Origin: DASPTT01 sp035623275
Lineage (GTDB): Bacteria; Actinomycetota; Acidimicrobiia; Acidimicrobiales; UBA8190
NCBI GenBank assembly: GCA_035623275.1
Contig: DASPTT010000106.1
Span: 1-50,881, forward strand
Direction: 5' to 3'
DNA: 50,881 bases
Shown here piece by piece: positions 31,639 to 41,780 of the stretch. The notes under the pieces were generated by a model that saw only the letters and a list, made by a program, of their open reading frames with translations, had not been told where the DNA came from and did not search any database. The position numbers and the translations under genes were made by a program. Each line of letters starts with the position of its first letter. The first letter of the stretch is position 1.

Positions 31639-33069
31639 TCAGGTCGCGGGGCTCACCGAGCTCATGTTGAAGTCGGCCACCCGCAGCGGGGGCATGGCCG
31701 TGCGAGGAGCCCACTCGTGCCATTCCCGCGACAGCGCCCGCTCGCTGCGCCCCGCCTCGGTGGCCCTGGCCAGCACGCCCAGCGGGCTCTCGTTGAAGCG
31801 GAAATTGTTCACCGCGCCGACCACCTCGCCGTCCTCGACCAGGAACACGCCGTCGCGGGTGAGCCCGGTGAGCAGCAGCGACACCGGGTCGACCTCCCGG
31901 ATGTACCAGAGGCAGGTGAGCAACAGGCCCCGGCGGGTGCCCGCCACCATGGCCTCGAGCGAGACCGTGGAGCCCGGGAGCTCCAGGGTCAGGTTGCCCA
32001 CCGGCGGGGCGGGCTCGACGCCCGCCGCGGCCGCCCCGGCGCGGTGATAGCGCAACCGGGCCACGCGCCCGGCCTCCAGCCACCGCGTGCGCCCGAGGGG
32101 GAGCCCGTTGTCGAAGACGCTCACGTCGGGACCCGAGACCGCGCTGGCCAGGAACGGCGCGCACTGCAGCCCGGGCTCGGCGGGGTCGCCTCGCAGCTCG
32201 AAGGGGAGCTCGGCGATCGCCTCCCCGACCCGGGTCCCGCCACCGGGGGCAGCGAAGGCGTTGCGCCCGTCCTGGGCGTCGCGCCCGGACATGGCGTCGG
32301 ACAGCGGCACCATCAGGTCGGCCACCGCGTCGGGGGGCAAGAGCACCTCGTAGCGGCCGGCGGGCAGCGCCACCGACCGCTGCGCCCAGCCGAGGCGCTC
32401 GAGCACGGTTCGTTCCATCGCCCCGAGATCCACGTCGGGCGGGTGTTCGGTGCCTCGCCCCACCCACGCCGAGCGCGACCCGTCCGCAGCTCGGGCGACG
32501 AGCTCGACTGTCCCCTCGGGCTGCACGAAGCGCCGGCGCAGCCCTGTGCTCGTGCCGAGGAACGTCGTCGTCGTCCCGAAGGTGGCGAAGCCGGCCAGGA
32601 CGTGCCCCGCCCCCCTGGCGCGCTCGAAGGCGCCGGCCAGCTCGTCCGTGAGGGGCGCCAGCTCGCTGGCCGACGTGGCCGGTGCAGGCGCGGCGAAGTC
32701 GCGTCCGTGGGCGCCCGCACCGGACACCACCAGCGAGGCCGCGTCCTCGGCCACCGAGGCGTGGCGTGCGTCGGCCTCGCTGGCCCGGACCAGGTCGACG
32801 GGATCGACGTCGCCGCTGCGGCTGGCCACCCCGACCGCGGTCCCCACCGCCGCGGGATCGGCTGGGTCGTCGCCGGGTCCGAGCCCCCGGAAGCTGACCA
32901 CCGCGAGCTGCCGGTCTCGCCGCACGCCACTGGTGGTGGTCGTGTTGTTTGCGAAGCGCACCTCCGCCTCGCTGCGCTCCTCGACGATGACCACGCAGTC
33001 CTCGAGGCGCGAGGCGGCCAGGGCGCGCTCGATCAGCTCGTGGGGCGGTGCCAGGGCCCGCTCGCTCAT
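31639..33069 (-). CDS. TldE/PmbA-like metallopeptidase partner
   Basis: 476 residues, PmbA/TldE family, the catalytically inert partner of TldD: it has the fold (GTAVGVASRSGDVD, YEVLLPPDAVADLMVPL, C-terminal FLVEDGEVVGAVNNFRFNESPL) but no HExxxH. ATG overlaps the tldD stop (ATGA), so the heterodimer subunits are made together. The pair degrades unfolded peptides and matures some RiPPs or removes leaders; no precursor gene was noticed here. Confidence 0.9.
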   Translation of the reverse strand: MSERALAPPHELIERALAASRLEDCVVIVEERSEAEVRFANNTTTTSGVRRDRQLAVVSFRGLGPGDDPADPAAVGTAVGVASRSGDVDPVDLVRASEADARHASVAEDAASLVVSGAGAHGRDFAAPAPATSASELAPLTDELAGAFERARGAGHVLAGFATFGTTTTFLGTSTGLRRRFVQPEGTVELVARAADGSRSAWVGRGTEHPPDVDLGAMERTVLERLGWAQRSVALPAGRYEVLLPPDAVADLMVPLSDAMSGRDAQDGRNAFAAPGGGTRVGEAIAELPFELRGDPAEPGLQCAPFLASAVSGPDVSVFDNGLPLGRTRWLEAGRVARLRYHRAGAAAAGVEPAPPVGNLTLELPGSTVSLEAMVAGTRRGLLLTCLWYIREVDPVSLLLTGLTRDGVFLVEDGEVVGAVNNFRFNESPLGVLARATEAGRSERALSREWHEWAPRTAMPPLRVADFNMSSVSPAT

Positions 33070-34580
33070 GCGCCGCCGCCGGACTCGTCTCGGGCGTTGA
33101 GGACGCGGATCCCCCGGAACAGCGCCGAGGGGCACCCGTGGCTCACCGGCGCGACCTGGCCCGGCTGGCCCTTGCCGCAATTGAAGGCCCCGCCGAGCAC
33201 GTAGGTGCCACGCCCGCCGACTGCCTCGAGCGCCCCCCAGAACTCCGTGGTCTGCGCCTGGTAGGCGACGTCGCGCACCTGCCCGGCCAGCCGGCCGTGC
33301 TCGATGCGATAGAAGCGCTGGCCGGTGAATTGGAAGTTGTAGCGCTGCATGTCGATCGACCAGCTCTTGTCGCCGACGACGTAGAGGCCGTGGTCGACGC
33401 CGGCGACGAGCTCGTCGGTGGTCGGCCCCTCGCCCCGCGCAGGCTGCAGCGAGACGTTGGCCATGCGCTGGATGGGGACGTGCAGCGGCGAGTCGGCATA
33501 GGCGCAACCGTTCGAGCGTGCATACCCGTGCTCGGCGGCGATGCGCCGGTCGAGCTGGTACCCCACGAGCACACCATCGCGCACGATGTCGAAGGCCTGC
33601 GCGGCGACACCTTCGTCGTCGTAGCCGACGGTGGCCAGCCCGTGCTCGGTGGTGCGGTCGCCGACGACCTGCATGACCGGCGAGCCGTAGCGCAGGGTCC
33701 CGAGCTTGTCGGGCGTGGCGAAGGAGGTCCCGGCGTACGCCGCCTCGTAGCCCAGGGCCCGGTCGAGCTCCGTGGCATGGCCGATCGACTCGTGGATGGT
33801 GAGCCAGAGGTTGGAGGGGTCGATGACCAGGTCCATGGTCCCCGCGTCGACCGACGGCGCCGCCATCTTCTCGGCCAGGAGCTCGGGGATGGCCGTCAGC
33901 TCGGCGTCCCAGTCCCACCCCGTCCCGGCCAGGTACTCCCAACCGCGACCCACGGGTGGAGCCAGGGTGCGCATGGACTCGAACCGCCCCTCCGTGGGAT
34001 GGACGGCCACCGCCTCCAGCGCGGGATGGACCCGCACGCGCCGTTGTGTCGTGACCGTGCCGGCCAGGTCCACGTAGTGCTTGTCCTCGACCACGGCGAA
34101 CAGGTAGGCGCTCACGTGGTCGACGCCGGGCGCGGCCAGCAGGCGCCCGCTCCAATCGGACAGCAGCGCCACCTTCTCCGCCAAGGGCACCTCGGTCGGG
34201 TCGACGTCGTAGGGCGACGACCAGGTGACGGGGCCATGGACGGGCTCGGGCGCCAGGGCGACGGGCCCGGCGAGGGCTGCGCCCGTGATCCGGGCCAGCG
34301 CCGTGGCCTCGTCGGCCAATGCGGCGGCGGCGGCGGGGCGGGCGTCGATGGTGGCGGCGAAGCCGAGCGAACCACCGCGCACGACGCGCAGGCCCATGCC
34401 CGTGGAGGTGTCGTCGACCGTCGTCTCGAGCCGGCCGTCGCGCAGGACCAGGAGCTGCGAGCGGATCCGCTCGACGCGCAGCTCGGCCTGCTCGCACCCC
34501 AGCTCCTGGGCGCGACCGAGCGCGTGCGCACCCAGGTCGTCGGGTGCGAGGTCGGCCAGCGCCTCACCGACGGTGCTCAC
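33066..34580 (-). CDS. tldD: TldD metallopeptidase
   Basis: 504 residues, active subunit. Zinc motif HESIGHATE (HExxxH) near residue 265-275, preceded by DLVIDPSNLWLTIHE, and the final GGAFNCGKGQPGQVAPVSHGCPS provides the conserved Cys ligand. LRVVRGGSLGFAATID and SFATPDKLGTLRYGSPVM are family motifs. GTG start 40 nt after ilvC. Makes a heterotetramer/heterodimer with the PmbA-like protein. Confidence 0.94.
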   Translation of the reverse strand: MSTVGEALADLAPDDLGAHALGRAQELGCEQAELRVERIRSQLLVLRDGRLETTVDDTSTGMGLRVVRGGSLGFAATIDARPAAAAALADEATALARITGAALAGPVALAPEPVHGPVTWSSPYDVDPTEVPLAEKVALLSDWSGRLLAAPGVDHVSAYLFAVVEDKHYVDLAGTVTTQRRVRVHPALEAVAVHPTEGRFESMRTLAPPVGRGWEYLAGTGWDWDAELTAIPELLAEKMAAPSVDAGTMDLVIDPSNLWLTIHESIGHATELDRALGYEAAYAGTSFATPDKLGTLRYGSPVMQVVGDRTTEHGLATVGYDDEGVAAQAFDIVRDGVLVGYQLDRRIAAEHGYARSNGCAYADSPLHVPIQRMANVSLQPARGEGPTTDELVAGVDHGLYVVGDKSWSIDMQRYNFQFTGQRFYRIEHGRLAGQVRDVAYQAQTTEFWGALEAVGGRGTYVLGGAFNCGKGQPGQVAPVSHGCPSALFRGIRVLNARDESGGGA

Positions 34581-34620
34581 GGCACCGGCCGCGGCCCGAG
34601 GCCCGTCGTCCGGACGGGCC

Positions 34621-35646
<1,026 letters not shown>

Positions 35647-35687
35647 CTCACCCTGCCTCGTCGCTCGTGGGGCGCTCGTCCCCGGGG

Positions 35688-36227
35688 TCAACCCGCCTCG
35701 CCGCCCGCGCCGCCGAGGGCGCGCAGCTTGGCCGGCCGGCGCTCCAGCTTAGGCAGCGCGACGCGCCCCGTCCGCTGGAGCTCGGCGATGCCGAAGGGCT
35801 CGATGAGCCCCTCGAAGTCGTCGATCTTCGACGGCGGTCCGGCCAGCATCACCGTCATCCTCTCCGGCCCGATGTCGACGATCTTGCCCTCGAAGACGGT
35901 CACGAGCTGCATGACCTGCGCCCGCGCCTCGGGCCCGGCCTCGATGGTGGCCAGCAGCAGCTCGCGCTCGACCGCCTCCTGTGGCGCGAGCTCGCTGATC
36001 GACACCACGTTCACCAGCTTGTCGAGCTGGCGGACGATCTGCTCCAGCGGGGCCGACTCGACATCCACGACGATCGTGATGCGGCTGAAGCGCTCGTCGT
36101 CGGTGGGGGCCACGGCCAGCGAGAAGATGTTGTAGCCGCGCCGGCTGAAGAGCCCGGCCACACGGGCGAGCACGCCCGCCTTGTTCTCGACGAGGGCAGT
36201 GACGATGTGGTGGCGCTCGGCGGCCAT
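35688..36227 (-). CDS. ilvN: Acetolactate synthase small subunit
   Basis: 179 residues. ACT domain first (HIVTALVENKAGVLARVAGLFSRRGYNIFSL), which binds valine for feedback inhibition, then the C-terminal half (RELLLATIEAG, GKIVDIGPERMTVMLAG). Typical size for the actinobacterial IlvN. ATG shares one base with the ilvB stop (TGATG); a GTG one codon earlier is an alternative. Confidence 0.96.
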   Translation of the reverse strand: MAAERHHIVTALVENKAGVLARVAGLFSRRGYNIFSLAVAPTDDERFSRITIVVDVESAPLEQIVRQLDKLVNVVSISELAPQEAVERELLLATIEAGPEARAQVMQLVTVFEGKIVDIGPERMTVMLAGPPSKIDDFEGLIEPFGIAELQRTGRVALPKLERRPAKLRALGGAGGEAG

Positions 36228-37993
36228 CACCGACCACCCTCGCCCTCGGCGGGCCCGACGATGATGTCGTCGTTGGAGGCACCCGCAGGGACCATGGGGT
36301 AGACCTTCTCGAAGGCGTCGGTTCGGAAGTCGATGACCACCGGACGATCGTCGATGGCGTTCGCCTTCTCGATGGCCGGTGCCACCTCCTCGGGGGTCTC
36401 CACCTTGAGCCCGACACACCCCATGGCCTCGGCCCACTTGACGTAGTCGGGCAGGTCCGGCGAGAGGTAGACCTCGGAGTAGCGCTCCTCGTAGAAGAGC
36501 TCCTGCCACTGGCGGACCATCCCGAGATAGGCGTTGTTCAAGATGGCCACCTTGACGGGGATCCGCTCCGCCGACGCCGTGACGAGCTCCTGGGCGGTCA
36601 TCTGGAAGCACCCGTCGCCGTCGATCGCCCACACCATCTTGTCGGGGCGGCCGACCTTGGCCCCGATGGCAGCGGGGACGGCGAAGCCCATCGTCCCCGC
36701 CCCGCCGGAATTGACCCACGTGTAGGGATGGTCGAAGCGCCAGTACTGCGACGCCCACATCTGGTGCTGGCCCACGCCGGCGGCCACGATCGTGTCGTCG
36801 GGGGTGAGGTCACGCAGGGTCTCCACCACGTACTGCGGCTTGAGCGCACCCTCGCCGCTGCGGTCGTAGCGCAGCGGGTACTCGGCCTGCCACCGGCGGA
36901 GCTGGTCCATCCACGGAGCGAGGTCCGGGCGCCCGTCCGCGGCCGAGCCGGCCACCGGGTCGGTCCCCGGCGCGCCCAGGCCGAGCCCGTCGAGCGCCTC
37001 GATCAGCTCCTCGAGGACGACGCGGCAGTCCCCCGCGATCCCCACGTCGGGCCGGCGCACCTTGCCGAGCTCGGCCGGGTCGATGTCGACGTGGATGACC
37101 CGCGCGCCGGGCGCGAAGGCGCCGACCTTGCCCGTGACGCGGTCGTCGAAGCGGCTGCCCAACGCGATCAGCAGATCGGCCTTCTGCATGGCGGTCACCG
37201 CTGTGTAGTTGCCGTGCATGCCGGGCATCCCGAGGCACAGCGGGTGCGAGTCGGGGAACGCCCCACGGGCCATGAGGGTGGTGACGACGGGGATGCCGGT
37301 GCGCTCCGCCAGCTCGCCCAGCGCCTCGGCGGCGCGTGCCTTCAAGATCCCGCCGCCCGCGTAGATGACGGGGCGGTGCGCCTCGAGGATCAGGTCGGCC
37401 GCACGGCGCACCAGGGCGGGGTCGCCCTCGGTGCGCGGGTGGTACCCGGGCAGGTCGAGCTCGTCGACCGAGCTCGGCCAGTACCACTCCATCTGCGCGT
37501 TGGACACGTCCTTGGGCACGTCGACGAGCACCGGCCCCGGACGGCCGGTGGTGGCCACGTGGAAGGCCTCGGCGATCACCCGGGGCAGGTCCTGGGCATC
37601 GGTCACCAGCCAGTTGTGCTTGGTGATGTCGAGGGTCACCCCCGTGATGGGGCACTCCTGGAAGGCGTCGGTGCCGATGGCGGTGGTGGCGACCTGGCCG
37701 GTGATCACCACGATGGGGATCGAGTCCATGGCCGCGTCGGCCAGGGGCGTGACGATGTTGGTCGCGCCCGGTCCGCTGGTGACCATGGCCACCCCGGGCC
37801 GCCCGGTCACGTGCGCGTAGCCCTCCGCGGCATGGCCCGCGCCCTGCTCGTGGCGGACGAGGATGTGGCGGATCGAGGAGTCGAGGATCGGGTCGTAGAC
37901 GGGGAGGATGGCGCCGCCGGGCAGGCCGAAGATGACTTCGACGCCTTGCATCTCGAGGCTCTTGATGAGGGCCTGGGCTCCTGTCAGCAGCAT
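36227..37993 (-). CDS. ilvB: Acetolactate synthase large subunit
   Basis: 588 residues, thiamine-diphosphate enzyme making acetolactate or acetohydroxybutyrate. VIFGLPGGAILPVYD with the catalytic Glu in VRHEQGAGHAAEGYAH, TSGPGATNIVTPLADA, the ThDP motif GDGCFQMTAQELVTASAERIPV ending in NN (VAILNNAYLGMVRQWQE), and FAD-binding GSRFDDRVTGKV. Start ATG 37993 has GAGGA 9 nt upstream; an open frame continues into the attenuator but is not the gene. Regulated by the leader at 38142-38186. Confidence 0.97.
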   Translation of the reverse strand: MLLTGAQALIKSLEMQGVEVIFGLPGGAILPVYDPILDSSIRHILVRHEQGAGHAAEGYAHVTGRPGVAMVTSGPGATNIVTPLADAAMDSIPIVVITGQVATTAIGTDAFQECPITGVTLDITKHNWLVTDAQDLPRVIAEAFHVATTGRPGPVLVDVPKDVSNAQMEWYWPSSVDELDLPGYHPRTEGDPALVRRAADLILEAHRPVIYAGGGILKARAAEALGELAERTGIPVVTTLMARGAFPDSHPLCLGMPGMHGNYTAVTAMQKADLLIALGSRFDDRVTGKVGAFAPGARVIHVDIDPAELGKVRRPDVGIAGDCRVVLEELIEALDGLGLGAPGTDPVAGSAADGRPDLAPWMDQLRRWQAEYPLRYDRSGEGALKPQYVVETLRDLTPDDTIVAAGVGQHQMWASQYWRFDHPYTWVNSGGAGTMGFAVPAAIGAKVGRPDKMVWAIDGDGCFQMTAQELVTASAERIPVKVAILNNAYLGMVRQWQELFYEERYSEVYLSPDLPDYVKWAEAMGCVGLKVETPEEVAPAIEKANAIDDRPVVIDFRTDAFEKVYPMVPAGASNDDIIVGPAEGEGGR

Positions 37994-38075
37994 GGCGGTG
38001 ATCCTCGCTGGTCGGTGGGTCGGGTTCGGTTCGGTCGGCTCGTCGGTTGGCGGGGTCGGTCGGGTCTCGGGCCGG

Positions 38076-38106
38076 AAAATGAAACGACCTCCCCGGGGGG
38101 AGGTCG
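38076..38106 (-). terminator. ilvB attenuator terminator
   Basis: Minus-strand stem CGACCTCC with a 6-nt C/G loop and GGAGGTCG, followed by TTTCATTTT. Clear intrinsic terminator in the ilvB leader. A larger upstream hairpin (38111-38142, GCGCACGC/GCGTGCGC) abuts the leader stop codon. Confidence 0.85.
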
Positions 38107-38141
38107 CAAGGCGCACGCGGCCGCTCGGGCAGCGGCGTGCG

Positions 38142-38186
38142 CTACGTGAGGATTACCAGGACGGCGGCGAGACGCGACGTGCCCAT
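38142..38186 (-). CDS. ilvB leader peptide (attenuator)
   Basis: A 14-codon ORF encodes MGTSRLAAVLVILT, ending at a hairpin and followed by a terminator before ilvB. The control block is V-L-V-I-L, all three branched-chain residues, as expected for acetolactate synthase which serves Val, Leu and Ile. Stalling on any of these tRNAs would favour read-through of ilvBNC. The ATG lies 9 nt after CACACT. Confidence 0.82.
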   Translation of the reverse strand: MGTSRLAAVLVILT

Positions 38187-38195
38187 GACCCGTCC

Positions 38196-38224
38196 AGTGT
38201 GGCAGGGCGCCCGAAGCTTGGCAA
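38196..38224 (-). promoter_or_regulatory. ilvBNC promoter
   Basis: Minus-strand TTGCCA (38224-38219), 17-bp spacer, CACACT (38201-38196), 9 nt to the leader ATG. Confidence 0.6.
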
Positions 38225-38513
38225 GGCCGCGGGCGGGACGTCAGGGCCCGGCGGTCCCCCGGGGGCCGGCGGGACCCTCGCTGAACTCGTAGTCGGCCAC
38301 CGCCGGCCGCTCTGGACGGCGCCGCTGCTGGGCGTGGTGCGCGCCGCGACCGGCGACGCCTGAATCAGGTCCCGGCCCGACAGGTCGGGGTCCCGCCGGG
38401 GAGGCGGTGACGGTACCGGGCGACGACCCCCCGCCCCTGTTACCACGGGGTCAGCACGAACGACACGGTGAAACACAAGAGTGAGTTCCCCGACAGGCCG
38501 GCGTTTTCCGGCC
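38225..38513. other. Gap between ilvB promoter and the LLM gene
   Basis: About 290 bp of very GC-rich DNA with short open frames but none recognisable. The segment near 38440-38480 is AT-richer (TTACCACGGGG to AAACACAAGAG) and probably carries the promoter for the LLM oxidoreductase. Confidence 0.4.
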
Positions 38514-39479
38514 ATGGACCGCTTCGGCATCAACATCCCTTTCGATGACCTGCCGCTGTCGGACCACCCGCGCTGGTTCGAACGGCTCGTCTCTCTCGGC
38601 TACACCGACGTCTGGACCGGTGAGTTCTTCGAGGCCGACGGCTTCACCCCCTTGGCGGTCGCCGCCACCGCGGCACCGGCGCTGCGGATCGGCACCGGTA
38701 TCGTCCCCGTCTACACGCGTGGGCCCGGGCTCCTCGCCATGCAGGCCGCCACCATGGCGGAGCTCGCGCCGGGCCGCTTCGCCCTCGGCATCGGCTCGTC
38801 GTCCGACGTCATCGTGGAGCGCTGGAACGCAGGGACCTTCGACCTGCCCTACGCCCGCGTGCGCGACACCCTGCGCTTCCTGCGGGCCGCGCTCAGCGGC
38901 GTCAAGGTGGACGAGAAGTACGAGACCTTCAAGGTGGAGGGCTTCCGGCTCGGCCGGCGCCTGCACACCCCGCCCCCCCTCTACGTCGCCGCCCTTCGGC
39001 CGCGCATGTTGCGCCTCGCCGGCCAGGAGTCGGACGGTGTCATCGTGAACTTCCTCGCCGCCGAGGACGTGCCCCGGGTGGTGGCGGAGGTGGGTCCGGG
39101 CAAGGAGGTCGTGGGCCGCATCTTCGTCTGCCCCACCGAGGACGCCGAGGCGGCCCGCGCCGCGGGCCGCCGGCACCTGGCCGCCTACCTCAACGTCGGC
39201 GTCTACGCCGCCTTCCACCGCTGGCTCGGACGCGGGCCGCAGCTCGAGGCGATGTGGGAGGCGTGGCCCCTCGACCGCAAGGCGGCGCTGGCGGCGATCC
39301 CCGACGAGGTGGTGGACGCGCTGATCGTCCACGGCTCGCCCGAGCAGTGCCGCGCCCGGATCCGCCGCTACGTGGACAATGGCGTGACCATCCCGGTGGC
39401 CATGTTCCTCCCCTGCGGCTACGACCTCGAGACCGCGCTCTGCGGTCTCGCCCCCGCCCCTGCGGTGGCAGGAGGCTAG
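38514..39479 (+). CDS. Luciferase-like (LLM) F420-dependent oxidoreductase
   Basis: 321 residues. TIM-barrel LLM family: FGINIPFDDLPL at the N-terminus, RLVSLGYTDVWTGEFFEADGFTPLAVAA, IGTGIVPVYTRGPGLLAMQAATM, GRFALGIGSSSDVIVERWNAG, and late GSPEQCRARIRRY. The GIGSSS and W-N-A-G features favour F420-dependent members of Actinobacteria over FMN ones. Substrate unknown. ATG 38514 lacks a good SD; GTG 38481 in frame is an alternative. Its stop TAG overlaps the ilvD stop on the other strand (CTAG). Confidence 0.88.
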   Translation: MDRFGINIPFDDLPLSDHPRWFERLVSLGYTDVWTGEFFEADGFTPLAVAATAAPALRIGTGIVPVYTRGPGLLAMQAATMAELAPGRFALGIGSSSDVIVERWNAGTFDLPYARVRDTLRFLRAALSGVKVDEKYETFKVEGFRLGRRLHTPPPLYVAALRPRMLRLAGQESDGVIVNFLAAEDVPRVVAEVGPGKEVVGRIFVCPTEDAEAARAAGRRHLAAYLNVGVYAAFHRWLGRGPQLEAMWEAWPLDRKAALAAIPDEVVDALIVHGSPEQCRARIRRYVDNGVTIPVAMFLPCGYDLETALCGLAPAPAVAGG

Positions 39480-41185
39480 GGCTCGGTGATGGCGCCGCGC
39501 TCGGCCCCGGTGACGAGGCGCGCGTACTTGGCCAGCACCCCCGAGCGGTAGCGGGGCTCGGGCAGCTTCCACTCGGCCCGCCGGCGGCGGAGCTCGGCGT
39601 CGTCGACCGCCAGCTCGATGCGCTTGGCGGGCACGTCGACGACGATCCGGTCCCCGTCGGCCACGAAGGCGATGGGCCCGCCGTCGACCGCCTCGGGGGC
39701 CACGTGGCCGATGCAGAAGCCATGGGTGCCCCCCGAGAAGCGCCCGTCGGTGACCAGCGCGCAGTCCGCGCCGCGGCCTGCCCCCTTCATGGCCCCCGTG
39801 ACCGCCAGCATCTCGCGCATCCCGGGACCACCCTTGGGGCCCTCGTAGCGGATGACCACCACGGTGCCCGGCGCGATCGACCCGGCGAGGATGGCGTCGA
39901 GGGCCCCCTGCTCGCCGTCGAAGACCCGGGCGGTGCCCTCGAAGCGCTCGGTGTCGATCCCGGCCACCTTGACCACCGCGCCGTTGGGGGCGAGGGAGCC
40001 CCGCAGCACGGCGATGCCCCCCTCCGCGTGGATCGGGTCGTCCAGCGGGTGCACGACATCCCCGTCCGGCGGCGGCGGGTCGAGCGCGGCCAGGTTCTCG
40101 GCGACCGTCTTGCCGGTGACGGTGAGGCAGTCCCCGTGCAAGAGCCCGGCCTCGAGCAGCTCGCGCATCACGACCGGGACCCCGCCGACCCGGTCGAGGT
40201 CGGTCATGTGGTACCGGCCGTGGGGCTTGGTGTCGGCGATGTGCGGGACGCGCGCCCCCACCCGGTTGAAGTCGTCGAGGTCGAGCCCGACGCGGGCCTC
40301 GTTGGCGATGGCCAGGAGGTGCAGCACGGCGTTGGTGGACCCGCCGAGCGCCATGACCACGGCGATGGCGTTCTCGAAGGCGGCCTTGGTCATGATCTGG
40401 CGCGGCCGGATGCCCTCGGCGAGCAGGCCCACGACCGCCCTCCCCGACCGGTAGGCGAAGTCGTCACGCCGGGCGTCGACCGCCGGGGGCGAGGCCGAGC
40501 CCGGCAGCGACATGCCCAAGGCCTCGGCCACCGAGGCCATGGTGTTGGCCGTGAACATCCCCGCGCACGACCCGGCCGTCGGACAGGCGTTGTGCTCGAT
40601 GAGCGAGAGCTCCGCGTCGCTCAGCGCCCCCGAGGCGTGCGCCCCGACCGCCTCGAACACGCTCACGATGTCGAGCGCCTGGTCGCCGAGCCGGCCCGGC
40701 ATGATCGTGCCCCCGTAGAGGAAGACCGACGGGAGGTTCAGGCGGGCCGCCGCCATGAGCATGCCGGGCAACGACTTGTCGCACCCGGCGAAGGTCACCA
40801 GCGCGTCGAACCGCTCTGCGTGCATCACGGTCTCGATGGAGTCCGCGATCACCTCGCGGGAGACGAGGGAGGCCCGCATGCCCTCGTGACCCATGGAGAT
40901 GCCGTCGGAGACGGCGATGGTCACGAACTCGATGGGGAAGCCGCCGGCGTCGCGCACACCCACCTTGGACCGCTTGGCCAGACGGTCCAGCGGGAGGTTG
41001 CACGGGGTGACCTCGTTCCACGAGGAGGCCACGCCGACCTGGGGCTTGTCCCAGTCGTCGTCGGTCATCCCGATGGCCCGGAGCATGGCCCGGGCAGGCG
41101 CGCGGGTCGGCCCGTCGGTGACCTCGTGGCTGCGGATCTTCAAGTCGTGGTGCTCGGCGCGCGCGTCGTCGGGGGATTCGGCCAT
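39476..41185 (-). CDS. ilvD: Dihydroxy-acid dehydratase
   Basis: 569 residues, IlvD/Edd family, third common step of Val/Ile synthesis. Fe-S cysteines in TPCN, FAGCDKSLPGM and HNACPTAGSCAGMF (near residues 50, 120 and 193), DRLAKRSKVGVRDAGG, and the GGRFSGGTHGFCIGHVAPEA-like C-terminal segment with the catalytic serine. TAGCCT lies 6 nt before the ATG, so the message may be leaderless. Not part of ilvBNC and no leader peptide seen. Confidence 0.97.
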   Translation of the reverse strand: MAESPDDARAEHHDLKIRSHEVTDGPTRAPARAMLRAIGMTDDDWDKPQVGVASSWNEVTPCNLPLDRLAKRSKVGVRDAGGFPIEFVTIAVSDGISMGHEGMRASLVSREVIADSIETVMHAERFDALVTFAGCDKSLPGMLMAAARLNLPSVFLYGGTIMPGRLGDQALDIVSVFEAVGAHASGALSDAELSLIEHNACPTAGSCAGMFTANTMASVAEALGMSLPGSASPPAVDARRDDFAYRSGRAVVGLLAEGIRPRQIMTKAAFENAIAVVMALGGSTNAVLHLLAIANEARVGLDLDDFNRVGARVPHIADTKPHGRYHMTDLDRVGGVPVVMRELLEAGLLHGDCLTVTGKTVAENLAALDPPPPDGDVVHPLDDPIHAEGGIAVLRGSLAPNGAVVKVAGIDTERFEGTARVFDGEQGALDAILAGSIAPGTVVVIRYEGPKGGPGMREMLAVTGAMKGAGRGADCALVTDGRFSGGTHGFCIGHVAPEAVDGGPIAFVADGDRIVVDVPAKRIELAVDDAELRRRRAEWKLPEPRYRSGVLAKYARLVTGAERGAITEP

Positions 41186-41191
41186 GACGAA

Positions 41192-41197
41192 AGGCTA
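41192..41197 (-). promoter_or_regulatory. Candidate leaderless -10 for ilvD
   Basis: Minus-strand TAGCCT, exactly 6 nt upstream of the ilvD ATG, inside the 24-bp gap to the preceding gene. Confidence 0.45.
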
Positions 41198-41209
41198 ACG
41201 GGCGGACGG

Positions 41210-41776
41210 CTACCGGTCGTCCTGGCGCTCGGCGCGCTCGAGCATGGCGGCAGCGTCGGGCTCGATCGCCGCGTCGGGCCCGAGGCCCTCGATCACCTGC
41301 TCGGCGATGTCGGGCGCGAGGGCGCCGGCGCCGATCTCGAGCTGATGCCCGGCGCGGTCCTCGAGCAGCAACTGGGGCTCGCCGCTGGGCACGCCGAGGG
41401 GCCCGGCGAACGGCCTCGGCGCGCTCACCCGGACGGCGCGCACGTCCGAGAGCTCCAGCACCCGCCAGCGGCGCAGGAGCCGCACGCCCACCCAGCCCGG
41501 GCCCGCAGCCACCGCGGCGCGGCGGCGGACCCCGAGGACGCCCACCAGCGCCAGGAGCGGGCCCAGGGCGAAGAGGCCGCCGACGATGGCGAAGCCCAGC
41601 GGATGGCCGAAGACGGCGACGAGCAACACGGTGACGAGGGCCACGAGGAACAGGGCGACGAGCGACACCAGCGCGCCGAGGCGCAGGGCGGTGCGCACCG
41701 CCATGGAGCGCCGGAACGGCCAGAGCGTGGTCGGTCTCCCCGGGAGCCGGCCCTCCCGCCGCCGTCGCCCGCTCAC
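41210..41776 (-). CDS. Membrane protein with PH-like domain, hypothetical
   Basis: 188 residues. Two adjacent membrane helices (about 30-55 and 62-82), then a cytoplasmic domain (VGVRLLRRWRVLELSDVRAVRVSAP, SGEPQLLLEDRAGHQLEIG) that looks like the bacterial PH fold. GTG start 4 nt after gatB. A short GC gap separates it from ilvD. Confidence 0.65.
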   Translation of the reverse strand: MSGRRRREGRLPGRPTTLWPFRRSMAVRTALRLGALVSLVALFLVALVTVLLVAVFGHPLGFAIVGGLFALGPLLALVGVLGVRRRAAVAAGPGWVGVRLLRRWRVLELSDVRAVRVSAPRPFAGPLGVPSGEPQLLLEDRAGHQLEIGAGALAPDIAEQVIEGLGPDAAIEPDAAAMLERAERQDDR

Positions 41777-41780
41777 GCCG

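Noticed and set aside
33066..34580. Possible microcin/RiPP gene cluster around tldD/tldE
   Set aside because: Neighbours are ilvC, a methyltransferase and AlkA; no cyclodehydratase, precursor or transporter.
36227..38116. N-terminal extension of ilvB into the leader region
   Set aside because: Extension crosses the terminator hairpin and has no ThDP-enzyme similarity; ATG 37993 has a ribosome-binding site.
38153..38536. Minus-strand open frame between ilvB and the LLM gene
   Set aside because: Pro/Arg-rich, no motif, overlaps the clear ilvB promoter and leader.
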